Shown: in pieces, positions 11,801 through 23,908 of the stretch
How the letters are laid out: each line of letters starts with the position of its first letter
How positions within the stretch are numbered: position 1 is the stretch's first letter
Source of the DNA: Puffinus mauretanicus
Taxonomy: Eukaryota > Chordata > Aves > Procellariiformes > Procellariidae
Assembly (NCBI GenBank): GCA_023333565.1
Contig: JAJKFH010004053.1
Location: 2,170,001-2,234,000 of the forward strand
DNA: 64,000 nt
Reading direction: 5' to 3'
Program-made: the position numbers and the translations under genes
Notes under the pieces: model-generated
Told to the model about the DNA's origin: nothing
Database searches by the model: none
What the model saw: the letters and a program-made list of their open reading frames with translations, nothing else

Positions 11801-14800
11801 TATATTCCTCTGAACCATATAAATTCTCTGTACGAGTTTCCTGTTTTCTCCTCCTTTTTAGAGGTTGATTTTGCATAGTCTGTGGAAGTATGGAAACAAA
11901 AATGTAGTAGCAGAATGCAATAGGATTTCAGTTGAAGGAGAAACATATTTCTGGGCTGTTTCATCTTCATAAATAAATGCATGAAAAGGGATATCTGCTG
12001 AAGCCTGAACTGTATAATGAATAGTGCGCAACACTCCTTCCACTTACAAAGCTAGGTTGGGCACTTACCACCAGGGTAAGTGTGTATGAGCCCAAGGTCA
12101 TTCAGGAAACACAAAGCAAAAGAAGCACAGAGAGCAACATTACTATGGGATTTGAGGCAAACACTTTGACCTGTAAAACTCAAAGTGTGTTTCCAAGGTT
12201 GAAAATCAGATTTGACCATATTTAGATAAGAGGAAAATATGGTAGAGAAAAATTTAATTACTTATTAAATGTCACTTAAGCGGACTTAAGACTGAACATG
12301 AGAAAAAATTGAAGAAAATACTGATATGGAAAGAAGGGATATATTACACTTATTATCAAATGGAGCACATTAAACATCATTTGTGTTGTAGAGGAGAGCT
12401 GGAAGACCAAAATCCAAGAAAATAACAGTTTTGCTGAAAAATGCCAGTTTGTGAAAAGTAAAATTTGGAGGGGGTAACTTAAACCTCTGCTTCATCAAAG
12501 CTGAAATTTTTGTTCTAAATGCAACCGATGTCCCCAGATACCTACTAACTTGGTATTAGGCTACCTGGGAATGGGACTTCAGATGCAAATCCCTCTGCTG
12601 GCTGCTTTGGGCTGGGGGCTTCAGCACAAGTGTGTCACAGTCTGAGGAAACCATTTTCCATGGAGGTCTGGGACAGCAATGAAGTGGCCACTGCTGCAGA
12701 GATGACTTCTGGGCAGCCAAGAGCAGTGTGATTGCACTGGCTCCCTGTCTCACCAGAGACCTGTGCCCTGCAGCAGCGTGTGGGGTGGCCTGCCATAGGG
12801 TATGGGGACGTGCTGCCCGTCCATCCGCGTGACCAGCTGTACTGCACGTTTCTGCTTGGACAATACAACTTCAGTGGCAGGTCCTGTACTCAGCCATCTA
12901 TCCCAGGCCCTCAGGACTGGGAAATGTGGTTGTGTTACTGTAAGCTTTTTATCACATGGAGCCAGGCAGCATACCTTCTACTGCCATTAAAATGCAATTC
13001 TCTTCCATGAATCCTTGCATGCATGCAGGGGCTGCCACACTAGATCATTTGCAAGTCCTGCCACCATCTGGGATTTATGTTGAGTGTTATTCAAATGATA
13101 CACAGTGGAGCTTCAAGAAAATAATGGCAGTGAAGAGAATGTACATTGAATGCATTTATGGACCCTATTCCATCTGAAGAAATGCAGTCATTACCAGAAA
13201 CAAGTTTTCTATTACCTAGGAGGAAAAAGATAATCCATTAGACTCTCTTGATTATAGATTTTTTAAAATAATGACTGTTAAAAAGGATTGTATGGATTAA
13301 AGTTCACTTTACAAGAAAGTATCATGAATGTATCATCAGTGGATTATTTTCAGGTTTGGGCCCATGTATCTGACTGATCAAAGAAAGCTTGAGGTTTTCA
13401 GGCAGTCTCACACGTGATGAGGTGGTTGTTATGGCAACAATACATTTTTTATGAGTTATAATAATGACAAAGCAACATCTTTTAAATTATCAGGATTTAA
13501 AGTTACAGCTGCTTTGTTTTGTCTTCCATACACCCCTTGAATATATTGAAATATTGGTATGTGGAACCATCTTTATGCTTTTCTTGCATATGTAAAAAAA
13601 AGGAGCTTTAAGAAGGGACATACATTAAGCCAATAAAAAACTTTCATTGTGCCTCATGAATATTCCTTTTTCTATCCCCTCTGTGATTACTTTTTACTAT
13701 TTTTTTAATCAGATATATTCTCACTTGCAGTGTCGTAATCATAAGTGTAGCCAAAGTGCTGGAGGGATTGCTAGGCATTCCCAAAATCAATATTGTTGCT
13801 ACAGTAACTTTCAGTTAAGCTTGAAGGTAGTAATTTTTTGGGATGCTTCTGGGAAGTTCAGGAAGCAATGCACTTCAGAGACCCTCGTGGCTCTCCTAGA
13901 TATCCCTGCTGGAAAGATTTGATCCAAGGTGTGTTTCTCACTGCAGTCTGCCGGGATGTGGTCCTGCTCTGACCATGACCACTGCTCTCACCAGAAGTCC
14001 TGATGATACTTCAGGAGTGCAAAGACAGACTTTTTTCCAAGAGAAGAAGGATTTTTGTCCTCTTCAACGGAGAGAACACAGGAGTTACATTCACGCATAA
14101 TTCGTATTTGTCACTACTCCTGTATTAAGTAGAAATACCCAGGTATTTCAGTCTTTGGGCTTCTTTTAAGGCCCAGTTATCCTCAACACATCCAAGTCAT
14201 CCACTTGAACAGGCCATCTTGCTGTTGTTATTCACCAGGACAATTTTATTCCTTTGGGTGAGCTAGACTGTGCTACAGAGAAATCACGAGTAGTAGCTTC
14301 AAATAAACTAACCATGGTTAGGATACTTCTGGAGTCTATTTTTGAGACTTTATTGTCTATTCTGGAGTGTACTCCAGGCACACGCAGAAGCAGATGTGTT
14401 TTCTCTGCACTGAATGCAGGGCTCCTCTCCTTGCAGCCTGAGGAGCAAATGTTTCAGCTCAGTGCTTCTCCTTTCTACTCATGTTCTTAATACCAGAAAA
14501 AGGGGTTGTGGAGGAATAACACAAACGTGAGTTATCTGCAGAACTGTGTAGAAAAAACAGAAATGGGACCCAGGAAAAATTTATCCATCCTTCACTGTTA
14601 AGGAAGCCACACACTTAAATTATTAAAAAATACAGTGCATTGTTTGCTTTCTGTACACACCTTGTGTGTCTAAGAAAATATTTTGCTTATTCCTGAAAGT
14701 GTTTGAAATAATATTTGGTCCTCTATAACTGTCAAGCTTCTTTACCTTCTTGCTGAGATCTGCCTTAGGCCATTTGCTGACAAATGTCCATGTATCATTG

Positions 14801-16179
14801 CTTCTAAACACCTAAGAGACCATTTTAAATATTAAAAAAGTCTTTGCCCATCTGTCCTTTGAATACCTTTCAATGAAAAAAAAAGGCATTTGCATGTAGA
14901 ATGTGACGATATGTAGATCGTGCTTTGTCCAGCACTGATAATTAGCTTTTCTTTTTTTTTTCCCCCATTTAAAAGTGAGGTCGTCCCCAGTACTCACAGT
15001 CCTCTTGGCATCTAAAGGAAAGCATTACCCTTAAATTGAATGAGAGGTGTTTGAAAAAGATTACTTTTACAACTTGAGACCAATCATCATATGAATGAAA
15101 AAACGTCCATGACATGTTTTTATTATGGGAGCTTTTGCTTTCCTTGTCCTTTCAAACAGCTACCCCATCAGCACGTGCATTGCTTGAAAATAACCATTTT
15201 TTCATTGGTTTCAAGGGACTGTCTGTCTGACTGAAAAATATCAGGAAAGACTTTTGTTTATATGTAGTTTGGGAGTGGAACAAAATAAGTCTTTGCCTAG
15301 ATAGCTCTGGTTTTAGATTAGTTCTCAGAACTGAGTTGATAAGTATTGTTCTAGCATGCCTGAATATTTAATTTAGTAGACATATAAATGTCATATTATA
15401 CACACATGCAACACCATCAGTTTGGGATTTTTTTCTCCTTCCCAGACTTTTTTGAAGGAGAAGGACTGTCCAGAAGATGAGACTAAGATCTGGAAGGACT
15501 GCAAATGTTTGTCTTTGGAGGAGCACTCCATAAACTTGGGAGCTTACTAAATCTGGAGCTCCTAAGGATTGAAAACTTGTTGAAGGATAGGATTAGAATT
15601 CTTTAACTTTTTTGCTCAAATGAGAGGAATAATGTAGAGAAAAACAGAATGCAATTTAACAAAGAGAGATGCAAACATAGCTAGGGATAGTCGTGTACAG
15701 ATGCAGAATGGAGAGTGATGGCTATGCAGAAATACTGCAGAGAAAGCTATTGGTTACAATAGCTCACAAGCTGAACAAGAGTCATGGTGTTGTGGCAAAG
15801 CAAACAGCACGTTATGATGTATATAAACTAATGCACTACTCTTAAAGTATATGAAGTCATATCATCCTGTAGCATACTGGTACAGCCTCTGCTGCAGAGC
15901 TGAGGCTTCTATGGGTGTTGAATTCAATAAAAATATGAATGACAAACAAATTTTAAAAGGATATACATAAACTGTAAGATCATGCAGATGTAAGATTGAC
16001 CAGATAAAGACATGGACGTTCCTGAATATTTCTCCTTTCCTACAATCTTCATTTTTTTCATCTTCCCACAGGTCACCAATTCAAAACTCCAAAAAGTAGC
16101 TACAAGGAGGAAGACAAAATCTGCTGTTTTTCTAAGACAGGGGATAGTAAGTTGAGAAATTGACTTCAGGATGAGGAAT
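11801..16179. other. Single-copy DNA, no gene seen
   Basis: The longest open frames are 92 codons and overlap in several registers, as expected by chance. A 12-bp alternating palindrome lies at 13016-13027. No transposon or RNA gene is recognised. Confidence 0.55.
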
Positions 16180-16353
16180 ATTCTTTTAACAAAGCAGTGA
16201 AACGCCGAAGTAGATTGCCAGGAGAAACGCTGGAATCTGTCAGATTGCCTTTAAGAACAGGTTGGAAGGACATCTGTCAGGAAAGACAGTTGATCCTTAG
16301 GGTGAAGAAATAACCTAGATAACCTCTTCAGCTCTGTTTTATAGATTTCTATC
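16180..16353 (+). mobile_element. Ancient CR1 3'-end fossil, plus strand
   Basis: The order of landmarks follows the old CR1 C-terminal/3' UTR consensus: a GCAGTGAAACGCCGAAG-like start, GATTGCCAGGAGAAACGCTG, GGAATCTGTCAGATTGCC, then TTTAAGAACAGGTTGGA with an ACATCTGTCAGG block, then CCTAGATAACCTCTTCAGCT, ending in TAGATTTCTATC. The corresponding consensus parts are roughly GGCTGCCTAGGGAAGT, TTTAAGAACAGGTTGGACA, CTAGATGACCTCTCGAGGT and TTCTATG. No coding capacity remains. The assignment is by recall; the alignment runs co-linearly through the whole segment. Confidence 0.72.
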
Positions 16354-17917
16354 AGTATTGCAGCGTGCTGTTTTGACTTACAACACAATGCCATTCATGG
16401 TCTGTAGAAACCTAACCAAGTCTATGTGTTTCAATTTTCTTCCACCCTCCTTTTTTTGTGAGTGTTCAGAAACAACTAGTACATCCTGTAGCTGGTATTT
16501 CAAAAGACTGTGTAAGTGAACCTTTCAACAAAATGCTGTTTGAAAAAATTTTAATCATTAAATGACACTAAGACTGTTGCAATGAGGTGATGCAATATAA
16601 CTAGAATAAAATTTTCCAGTATACAGACATATTAGCTTTAACCTATAGCACTTTGGCTACCCCATGGAGGACATTAGGCAAATGATTGTTGGCTGGTATC
16701 AAGACTCCACCTTTCTTGGTATCTAGGCATGCATAAACACACAAGCTCCCATCCCACAGCTGGAATGCAATAAATTGCAATAAGGGTTTCTCTAGGGTGC
16801 TAAAGATGTGCTGTGAAAAGTCCTTAAGATAAGTGGAAATACCTTATTCCAATTTTATCTACAGTGCCTGTCAGGTAGGGCCAGTCCTCTGTATCATTTA
16901 GTGAACCCTTCACTCTTTCTCTTTGGTAACCAGTTAATCACTTCCACACCATTCATTTTAGTAGCACTACTTTGTCAAGTAGCTCTTCAATGATTTGGGC
17001 AAGCATTAAAAACATGGCTCTTGCAGCACCTGGAGGGCCAGATGCTGATACCTTTTTGCAGCAGAACAAACACTTTCCTTCACCATCACCATCCTTGGAA
17101 TCTGTGAAGCAAGGTGCACTGCAAAAGCAGTGAGTCGATCTCCACATTTCGGAGCCGCGGAGCAGGCTAATGCCCTGAGATAACTGTGCGTCCGCCCTGG
17201 TAGGTGTAGGTGATGTCCATGTGCAGCACGCGACACCAAAGTCTCTCTGGGCAAGACTAAGGCATTGGCTTGCCTGCTTGACATCAGTCACATCTTCGCA
17301 CACTGTACAGATGACAGTAGAGGACGGCAGAAGGCTATATGGGAGTAGCTGGCTGCTGATTTCCTGGGCTATAAGTGAAAATCCTTTAGGTATCTGCTAG
17401 GTGGGAATAGCATCAAGTGACAGTTTCCACAGATTCCCTTCCAGTGCAAAGGTTTGCTCACACGTGGTGGGAGTGGGAATGAAGCCCCAAGGACTTGGCC
17501 CTTTCTTGAAGGGCACTGTGGGCATGGCTGTGCCTGTGTCTGGCCAAAGCTGTTTTTGTTTTTCTCCACCTATTTTGTGTTTAGCTGTTATCTGTTTTTC
17601 CTCTCCATCTTTCTGATTATGTCTAGAGGTACTTTACTCCAGTTCACCTTGGTGTTTGTATTTTCCTGAAAAAAAGTCTTTCTGCTTTGAGTCGTATCTC
17701 TATACTAGTTATTGGTTATATTTTTTCTCTTTTCACTTTTCTGTTCTTTTTCCAATTACCTCCTAGTATTTAATAAGATCCTGGGAAATTTAGACCATAA
17801 CTTTCATTTTGTATGGCAAAGCTTTTGTTTCTAGCTTAATATAAATGGTTTTCTATATTTTTTGTCAATGGTAGTGATATAAATACATGGTTTTATGGAA
17901 ATATTGGTTCATCTCAG
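16354..17917. other. Single-copy DNA with a small CpG-richer patch
   Basis: No gene is assigned. 17115-17290 has more CpG than its surroundings (GAGCCGCGGAGC, GTGCGTCCGCCC, GCACGCGACACC) and carries an open minus frame of 116 codons (17303-16953) that resembles no family I know. The rest is AT-rich and unremarkable. Confidence 0.5.
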
Positions 17918-18069
17918 TGAAGATCGTGTGGAAGAAATTAAAACAAATATTGCTCACTATGAAAATATTAGTAAGAGACTGTTTAAAGATGATGATACAG
18001 ATCTGTTCTTCTACAGTGAACAGGAAATCCAGCTCATACTGCTACGTGATAAAAAGAGTGCATACAGAG
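17918..18069 (+). CDS. Possible orphan protein-coding exon, function unknown
   Basis: A plus frame from 17883 to 18113 encodes a highly charged, low-cysteine segment with protein-like composition. It includes SEDRVEEIKTNIAHYENISK, then RLFKDDDTDLFFYSEQEIQ, then LILLRDKKSAYRG. The only AG between the upstream in-frame TAA (17880-17882) and this block is ATCTCAG at 17911-17917. A GT at 18070-18071 after AGAG could be the donor. That gives a 152-bp exon starting and ending inside codons, a common internal exon size. Past the donor the composition changes to FFLSKLCVKRDKN and a stop. The upstream pyrimidine tract is weak. I recognise no family or partner exon. It could be a real exon of a gene spanning the window, a decayed exon, or chance. 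Confidence 0.35.
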
Positions 18070-21000
18070 GTTTCTTCTTATCTAAGTTATGTGTCAAAAG
18101 GGATAAAAATTAACTTGTTCATTATTCCCAGTGTTTAATAGTCAATAATGTCCTGGTTTTAGGTTTATCTTTTTTGAAACTGTAAGTAACAAAATTTAGA
18201 ATTAGCTCTCAAAATCTTCTTTCATTGGTAAAATAAAGATGCCATCTTAGAACAGCTTTTCTCAAAAGTCTGAAAAACATTTCTATAGTCTGATTTTTTT
18301 TTAAAAGCTTGTAATAGTCCTAAAAGTTCTGATGCTAATCTTGTTTCTTAAGTATTTTTGTCCTACCTGGGACCACTTTTTCAAAGTAGCTCCAAAATAC
18401 TGATTCAGCCAACTGCACATGATCTCTCAGACACACTGAACTTAAAATCTCAAAAAAAGATCCATGTTCCTGAAAACCAGCAAAAACACAATAGTTTTTT
18501 TCAAATTGTATAATTTATCAGTCCCATTTTTTAGCCTGCAGGTAAATGATGAAAAATCAAAGTTTTGTGTACTGCTGCCTAGGAACTGCAACTTGCCATT
18601 CGTACTGTCTCTAACATCTGTTTTACCTGCACAGCTAACATATTTTATAGAAACCTCTTATTTCAAAAGCTCTTTCTGCTTGAAAGAGCTTTGTGCTTGT
18701 AGACTCCTGGTCACTAGTATTTGCAGAAGTATAAGCGAAAGAGAGATTTTCACCTGTAAACTCATGAGGATATTACAGTAGCAAATGATTGACTAAGGAA
18801 AAGGAAGACTAAAATCCAATCTGATAGTCAAGAAGTAATGCCTCCAGGAAAAATAGTCTGAACTATCATAGGCTGATGGATATATTAGTTACTACCACTG
18901 AGGAAAAAGACCTTTGAGTTGCTGTGAATAATTTTCTGAAGATTTCTATTAAGCAAGATGGCCTATGTGCAAACAGTTTTTCAGGAAGACCCTAAAGCTC
19001 TGATGGCCAAAGGGTAGGAGCGTAACAGAGCAAAAAACATTCAGTATTTGCTTCAGTTTTTATATGCTTTTCCTAAACAACCACAATTAACCACCTACAG
19101 AATCAAGACCAAATGATTTGATAATCTACTTCCAGACACAATCACTTTCTGTGAGAAAGCTTGCAATAATGTTTCTTTACATTGCTTGTAATTACATTCA
19201 GGTTTTGCTTTTTAGTGTTGCCTTTGACTTTTGAAGGTGGAAGATGTCTTCAGTGTCTTAACCCTACATAATATGACAAGAGGAAGATGAAGAATAACAC
19301 TAAGAAACTCCTGCTGCTTATAAGGGATGGCACCTTCTGGGGTTACACAGGTATCAAAACGGTAAATTGCAGCCCGTCAGGATCATTGTTCCCATGTGAG
19401 TATGCAAACACTTATTTAGGCGCATAGGTGTGTATTCAGTCACCTATTACCATGTGCAAACATGTCATTTTTGCAACTGTCCATACATTTGGTATACACA
19501 CCTCCAATCTCTTTTCAAAACTCAGACAACATGGTGTCTTTTTTGTTGGAGAATTTTAGGTCTAAACGCATGAAAACACTAAACTTCAGTGTGTACACCT
19601 GAGGTTTTCCACAGCCCTAAGGATGAGATATCTTGTCATGCAAATAACCTATGTATTGTTACACCTTTGGCTGCTGCTGAATCTGCTCAAAGTAAATCTT
19701 GTCCTCCAGTCATTACTGCCTACATCCGAAATCCTTTTTTTGAGGACAACTGCATCGGTGTTTCCATTATTGTAGCCACCTTATATTAGTTTTCCCCCTT
19801 TCTGATTGAAGGATTGCAGAGAGAGGTCCATTCTTCATTAACCTTCAGTTTGACACTAGTTTTTGCACTAGTTCTGGTTACTCCAGTGGGCATGTCTAGA
19901 TTGCACCATGGTGAGGCAATGGGCACAGCAGCCTCAGCCTAAGGTAACCACGCTACTGAGAGTTCATTATACCTGCCAGCCAGCCCAGTTCAGGTCTGTC
20001 TGTATGACCTGAAATAATCTCTGATTGCCATACAGATTTATTGAAGTTCCTGGGACGGACCTGAAGAGGCAGCAGTCCTTCCTTAATTCTCAGTGTTTTG
20101 GTTTGGTTTGGCTGCTCACTTCCTAGGAACACACCGTCAAGTGAAAAGGGTGATTACATGCAATGGTGTAAAAGGCCACGCTGTTGATTTCATGAGATAA
20201 TGGTGTGGCTGTTTGAATTGCTGAGAAAAACTGAGGAAAGGCTGTTTGAATTGCTGAGAAGAAGTGAGGAAAGGTATTTTCTCATTTCCAACTTCCTTAA
20301 TTAGTTCAACCAATAGCTGTTTTTCTGCAGTTGCTTTGGACTACACAATAATTTTGCACTGTCATTATATTTATTCACCAAAGAAACACCTTGTTTTTTG
20401 ATTCCTTTGACGTATAGCTAGATCTAAGCCTCAAAAGTCATATTCATGTGTTCCACCATTTTAAGAACAGATAATTTCCATAACTTGTTTTAATTATAGT
20501 GAAGAACAGAACTAGAAAAACCCCACGTAATGTATCAAAACCGATTTGTTTATTAAGTACCTAGGCCCAGTTTCTATCTTTTCTCTTGCATGAATAAAAC
20601 CTTCTACCACAAGTATTGAAATCAGGCTCTTATGTAGTATTTGTCTTTGGAAGATGGCCCAATGTTCTATAAACTTTGTTGAAGGAAGTGAAGGACACTG
20701 GAAAAGCCTAAGGTGCTGCGAATTGTGATTTGGATGAAACTGCAGAATGAGTTTGTAGCAAAGTGAGAGAGAATGTCTATAAATCCTGACCTGCAAGCCT
20801 CTTCTTGGGTTAGTGGATAATGTTTCTTCCCAGCTGGTGACAGCTACCAGGTTCAGTTAAGGTGTAGTCAGATATACTCTTGTAACATGATCTACGTGGT
20901 TTAGGAAATTATTATCCTGACTTCCATTTATTTGTCTTTTTGGTGCCAGCTACCATCACATCAATTTAAGTCTGGTAACTGAGTGTGCTAAGCCCTCCTT

Positions 21001-23549
21001 AATACTAGACTAACAACTTCTACTTTGCACTGCTGTGTTCCATCTTCTGACTTAAGCTTCTCCCAAAAAACCCAAAGTCAACCTCATCAGCAATAAACAG
21101 GTCCTCCCAAACACCTCGGTTAACAAAATGCCATTTACATGTGGTTGCCCACAGCTGTTTGCATAAATACTTGATGTGCCCTGCTTAGCAGTTTAAGTCC
21201 CATATGTACCTATTTTTTCCAGCCATGCTTGTGCATAACAAAGAGCTGATGTTTCAAGACTTCTTCAAAATAATAAAAATTGTTGACTTGAATATGATAC
21301 TGGGGCACAACCCCTGGAAGATTCAGTGTTCATTTTCATCTTGATCAAATATAGCAGTGCGTAGAGATGTACAATGCATGGTGTATGATGAAGATTTCAG
21401 GTGACTTGTTCAAGGTCATCACACAGGCAATATGACAGAAAACAGTTTTTAGAGAGAGTGGCCATCAAAAACTCTGGCCAGTAAGTTTGTAGACATTTCA
21501 CTCTGTCCTCCACTGCCATGTGGTTATCTAATTGGTAATTTTACTTCTGGCTGGTGAAGGGTTGGTGGGTAGCCATACAGCACCTGCTCTTCCCATTGCC
21601 CAGTGAGGATGTTCTGACTTTCCTGAACAGACCTGCCATCTCACATCACTGGTGCAGCTGTGAAAACATATCTAGGTACAAAGTAACGTTCTAGTGAAAG
21701 AAACAGGAACTGACTTTCAAAGGTGCTGAGAAGAATAGCTGAAAATCAGGCACTGATGAGGAATCATGAAAATAAAAATATAAAATATAAACTAAATCAA
21801 TTGTCATAGGAAGTGTTTTTTCTGAAACTGAAAATGTTGTTGTGGTAGTCCCAGTGCACTGGAATAATGGAACATTTAAAAACTGCTGTACTGAGACGTG
21901 ACTTGTGGTATGGAAGCTGGGATTACGCTATGGTATTAGCTTTATAAGCATATATTTGATGATCTGGCAGCTACTGAAGCTGTGGGCAACCCAAAGGACA
22001 CTTCTTGCTGACACTAGAGGCACAGAAGGGTAATTAATGAAAATCTCCAAGTGCTGAAAAAATGCAGCTAATAAGATTGTGAAATTTTGCATGCCTGGGG
22101 CCAATACAGGTTGTTTTGACCTTCTTCAGAGAGCTAAGAAGACAAAGGGGATTAAAGCTGTAAGGAATGAGAGCACTTAACGTGAGCAGACATGGAGATT
22201 TGCCTGCCAGTATCTCCCAGGAGACCAAGGAGAACAAACTAGCAGCATCTGGTTTTAACAAAGGCTTTCCTGTAAAATACTGGTACTGCGCTTTGCACCA
22301 GATCTGGCTGGTGGCTGAATAGCAATTGACACTGAAAGAACAGACCAGGGCTGAGCTGGTGTCAGATCTCTTGCGATGATCATCACCGCAAATCCCAAGG
22401 TAGTTCCAACTAAAAAGTCTGTGACCTGGCAAGAGTCACAGGGGGTCCATCGTCCACCTTCCCCCAGCAGCAAGAAGGAAGAGGGCCAGAACCTGGGAAA
22501 GGAGTGGGATGCTTTGCACAGGCCATAGAGAGATGCATAAAAAGACATATTTTGTCAGGCTCCAGTTAATTTCAATATTGGGTACTTGTGCTACAAAATG
22601 ACAATGATTTGCTTGAATGTCATGATAAGAATACATCGTAATCATAAAACTGACTATAAAAACTACTTATGATAAAAGAAAAACTCTACAAAAAGGTCAG
22701 ATAATCACTTACTAGAAAAAAGTGTGACAGCCATGAAGTCAGATGTTGAAAAAGTAGATGTATTTTAAGAAAAAATATTAGTTTTGGCATAATTTGTTAT
22801 ACAGAGCTTTCAGCCAAAGATAAAGGGTAATTTATCCATAGATAAGTGTACCTTCATAATTCAAGTAGCAAAATCAAAGTGATGAATGTATGCATGAATT
22901 CCAAATGCCTTGGATTCCAAATATTAGGACCCTGAGTAATAGCCGAAACACATTTTTATTTCTTACAGAAGTGCACTGGTTCAAGAAAATTGCATGATGG
23001 TGTCACCACAGATACTCTGGTGTTCTGAAAATCTGGAGGGATATAATTTTCAGTCATCAGATAACTTGCATTTGTGGGTTCTGTTTATGTCTAAGTTGTT
23101 TCCACCCCTTTGTACCCATTGAGAGTTCTGAGAACAACCTGGGATCCCTGACAAATACCTGGCGGTGCCAACAGCTGGAGTGGGCAGAACGTGAATTCCC
23201 CAAAATGGAAAGTCATCTAAAAATGTGCTTCCTGGATTCCGACTCTCCTTTACTTTCTAGTAGTTAATTAAATACATGCCATTGAAGTGATTTTGTAAAA
23301 ATAAGTTAAAAATTAATGTCAATGATGTGCTTCACGTGCTCCTCTATGCAGGCTTTTGTATCTGTCCCTTATGGGCAAGAATCAGCTGGACCAAATATTA
23401 TTTCCACAGTGATTTTTGATACATTTTTATGATATGACAAATATGTGTTGACAGTTTGTAACAGGTTGCCATTGTGGTCCCATGGACTTCCCATGGAAAT
23501 ACAGGAGAGAGCCTGAGGAGAGAAAGTGGAGATCTAGAAAATGTGACTT
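18070..23549. other. Single-copy DNA, no gene seen
   Basis: Open frames are 132 codons or shorter and lack recognisable domains. The only structural feature is the 33-bp tandem duplication at 20207-20272. If 17918-18069 is an exon, this could be its following intron. Confidence 0.5.
20207..20272 (+). repeat. 33-bp direct tandem duplication (2 copies)
   Basis: GGCTGTTTGAATTGCTGAGA starts at 20207 and again at 20240. The two 33-base units are adjacent and differ at only two positions (A/G and C/G near the end of the shared GAGAA..TGAGG block). This looks like a recent local duplication or the seed of a minisatellite. Confidence 0.95.
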
Positions 23550-23908
23550 CTGTGGAAAGATTGAATAAACTTGATTAATTTACAGAGAAGACATGGATGG
23601 AGATTGTAATGGTCTGCAAGTATATAAAAAGTCTCTGCTAAGAGAAGGAGCATTTTCTGGTACTGAATTTAAACTATAGCCATGGTGATTCAGGTTAGGC
23701 ATTGATAAGACTTACATTTTTTAAGTACATTTAAGCTCAACAATAAAATGCTTAGCAGAACTGGAAAATCTCCATTTTGGGGGGTTTAAGGAGAAGTTTA
23801 GACAACAGGTTGCCAAGACTTCCGTAGATGTTTTGGACTGGGGCAGGGGATGGACTGGGTGACTTCTCAGGGTCGTTTTGAGCCCCAAGTTTATGTGTCT
23901 GTGTTTTT
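23550..23908 (+). mobile_element. Ancient CR1 3'-region fossil, plus strand
   Basis: Landmarks follow the old CR1 C-terminal/3' UTR in order. GTGGAAAGATTGAATAAACT corresponds to the GAGGAAAGGTTGAAGG start. ATGGTCTGCAAGTATATAAA corresponds to CAGTCTTCAAGTATGTAAA. A decayed middle holds TGATTCAGGTTAGGCATTGA. AAGGAGAAGTTTAGACAACA leads to the end block GGGCAGGGGATGGACTGGGT, then GACTTCTCAGGGTCGTTTTG and AGCCCC, which corresponds to a GGACTAGATGACCTCTCGAG-type consensus. No intact frame remains. It is far more diverged than copies A-C, so it is much older. Confidence 0.78.
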
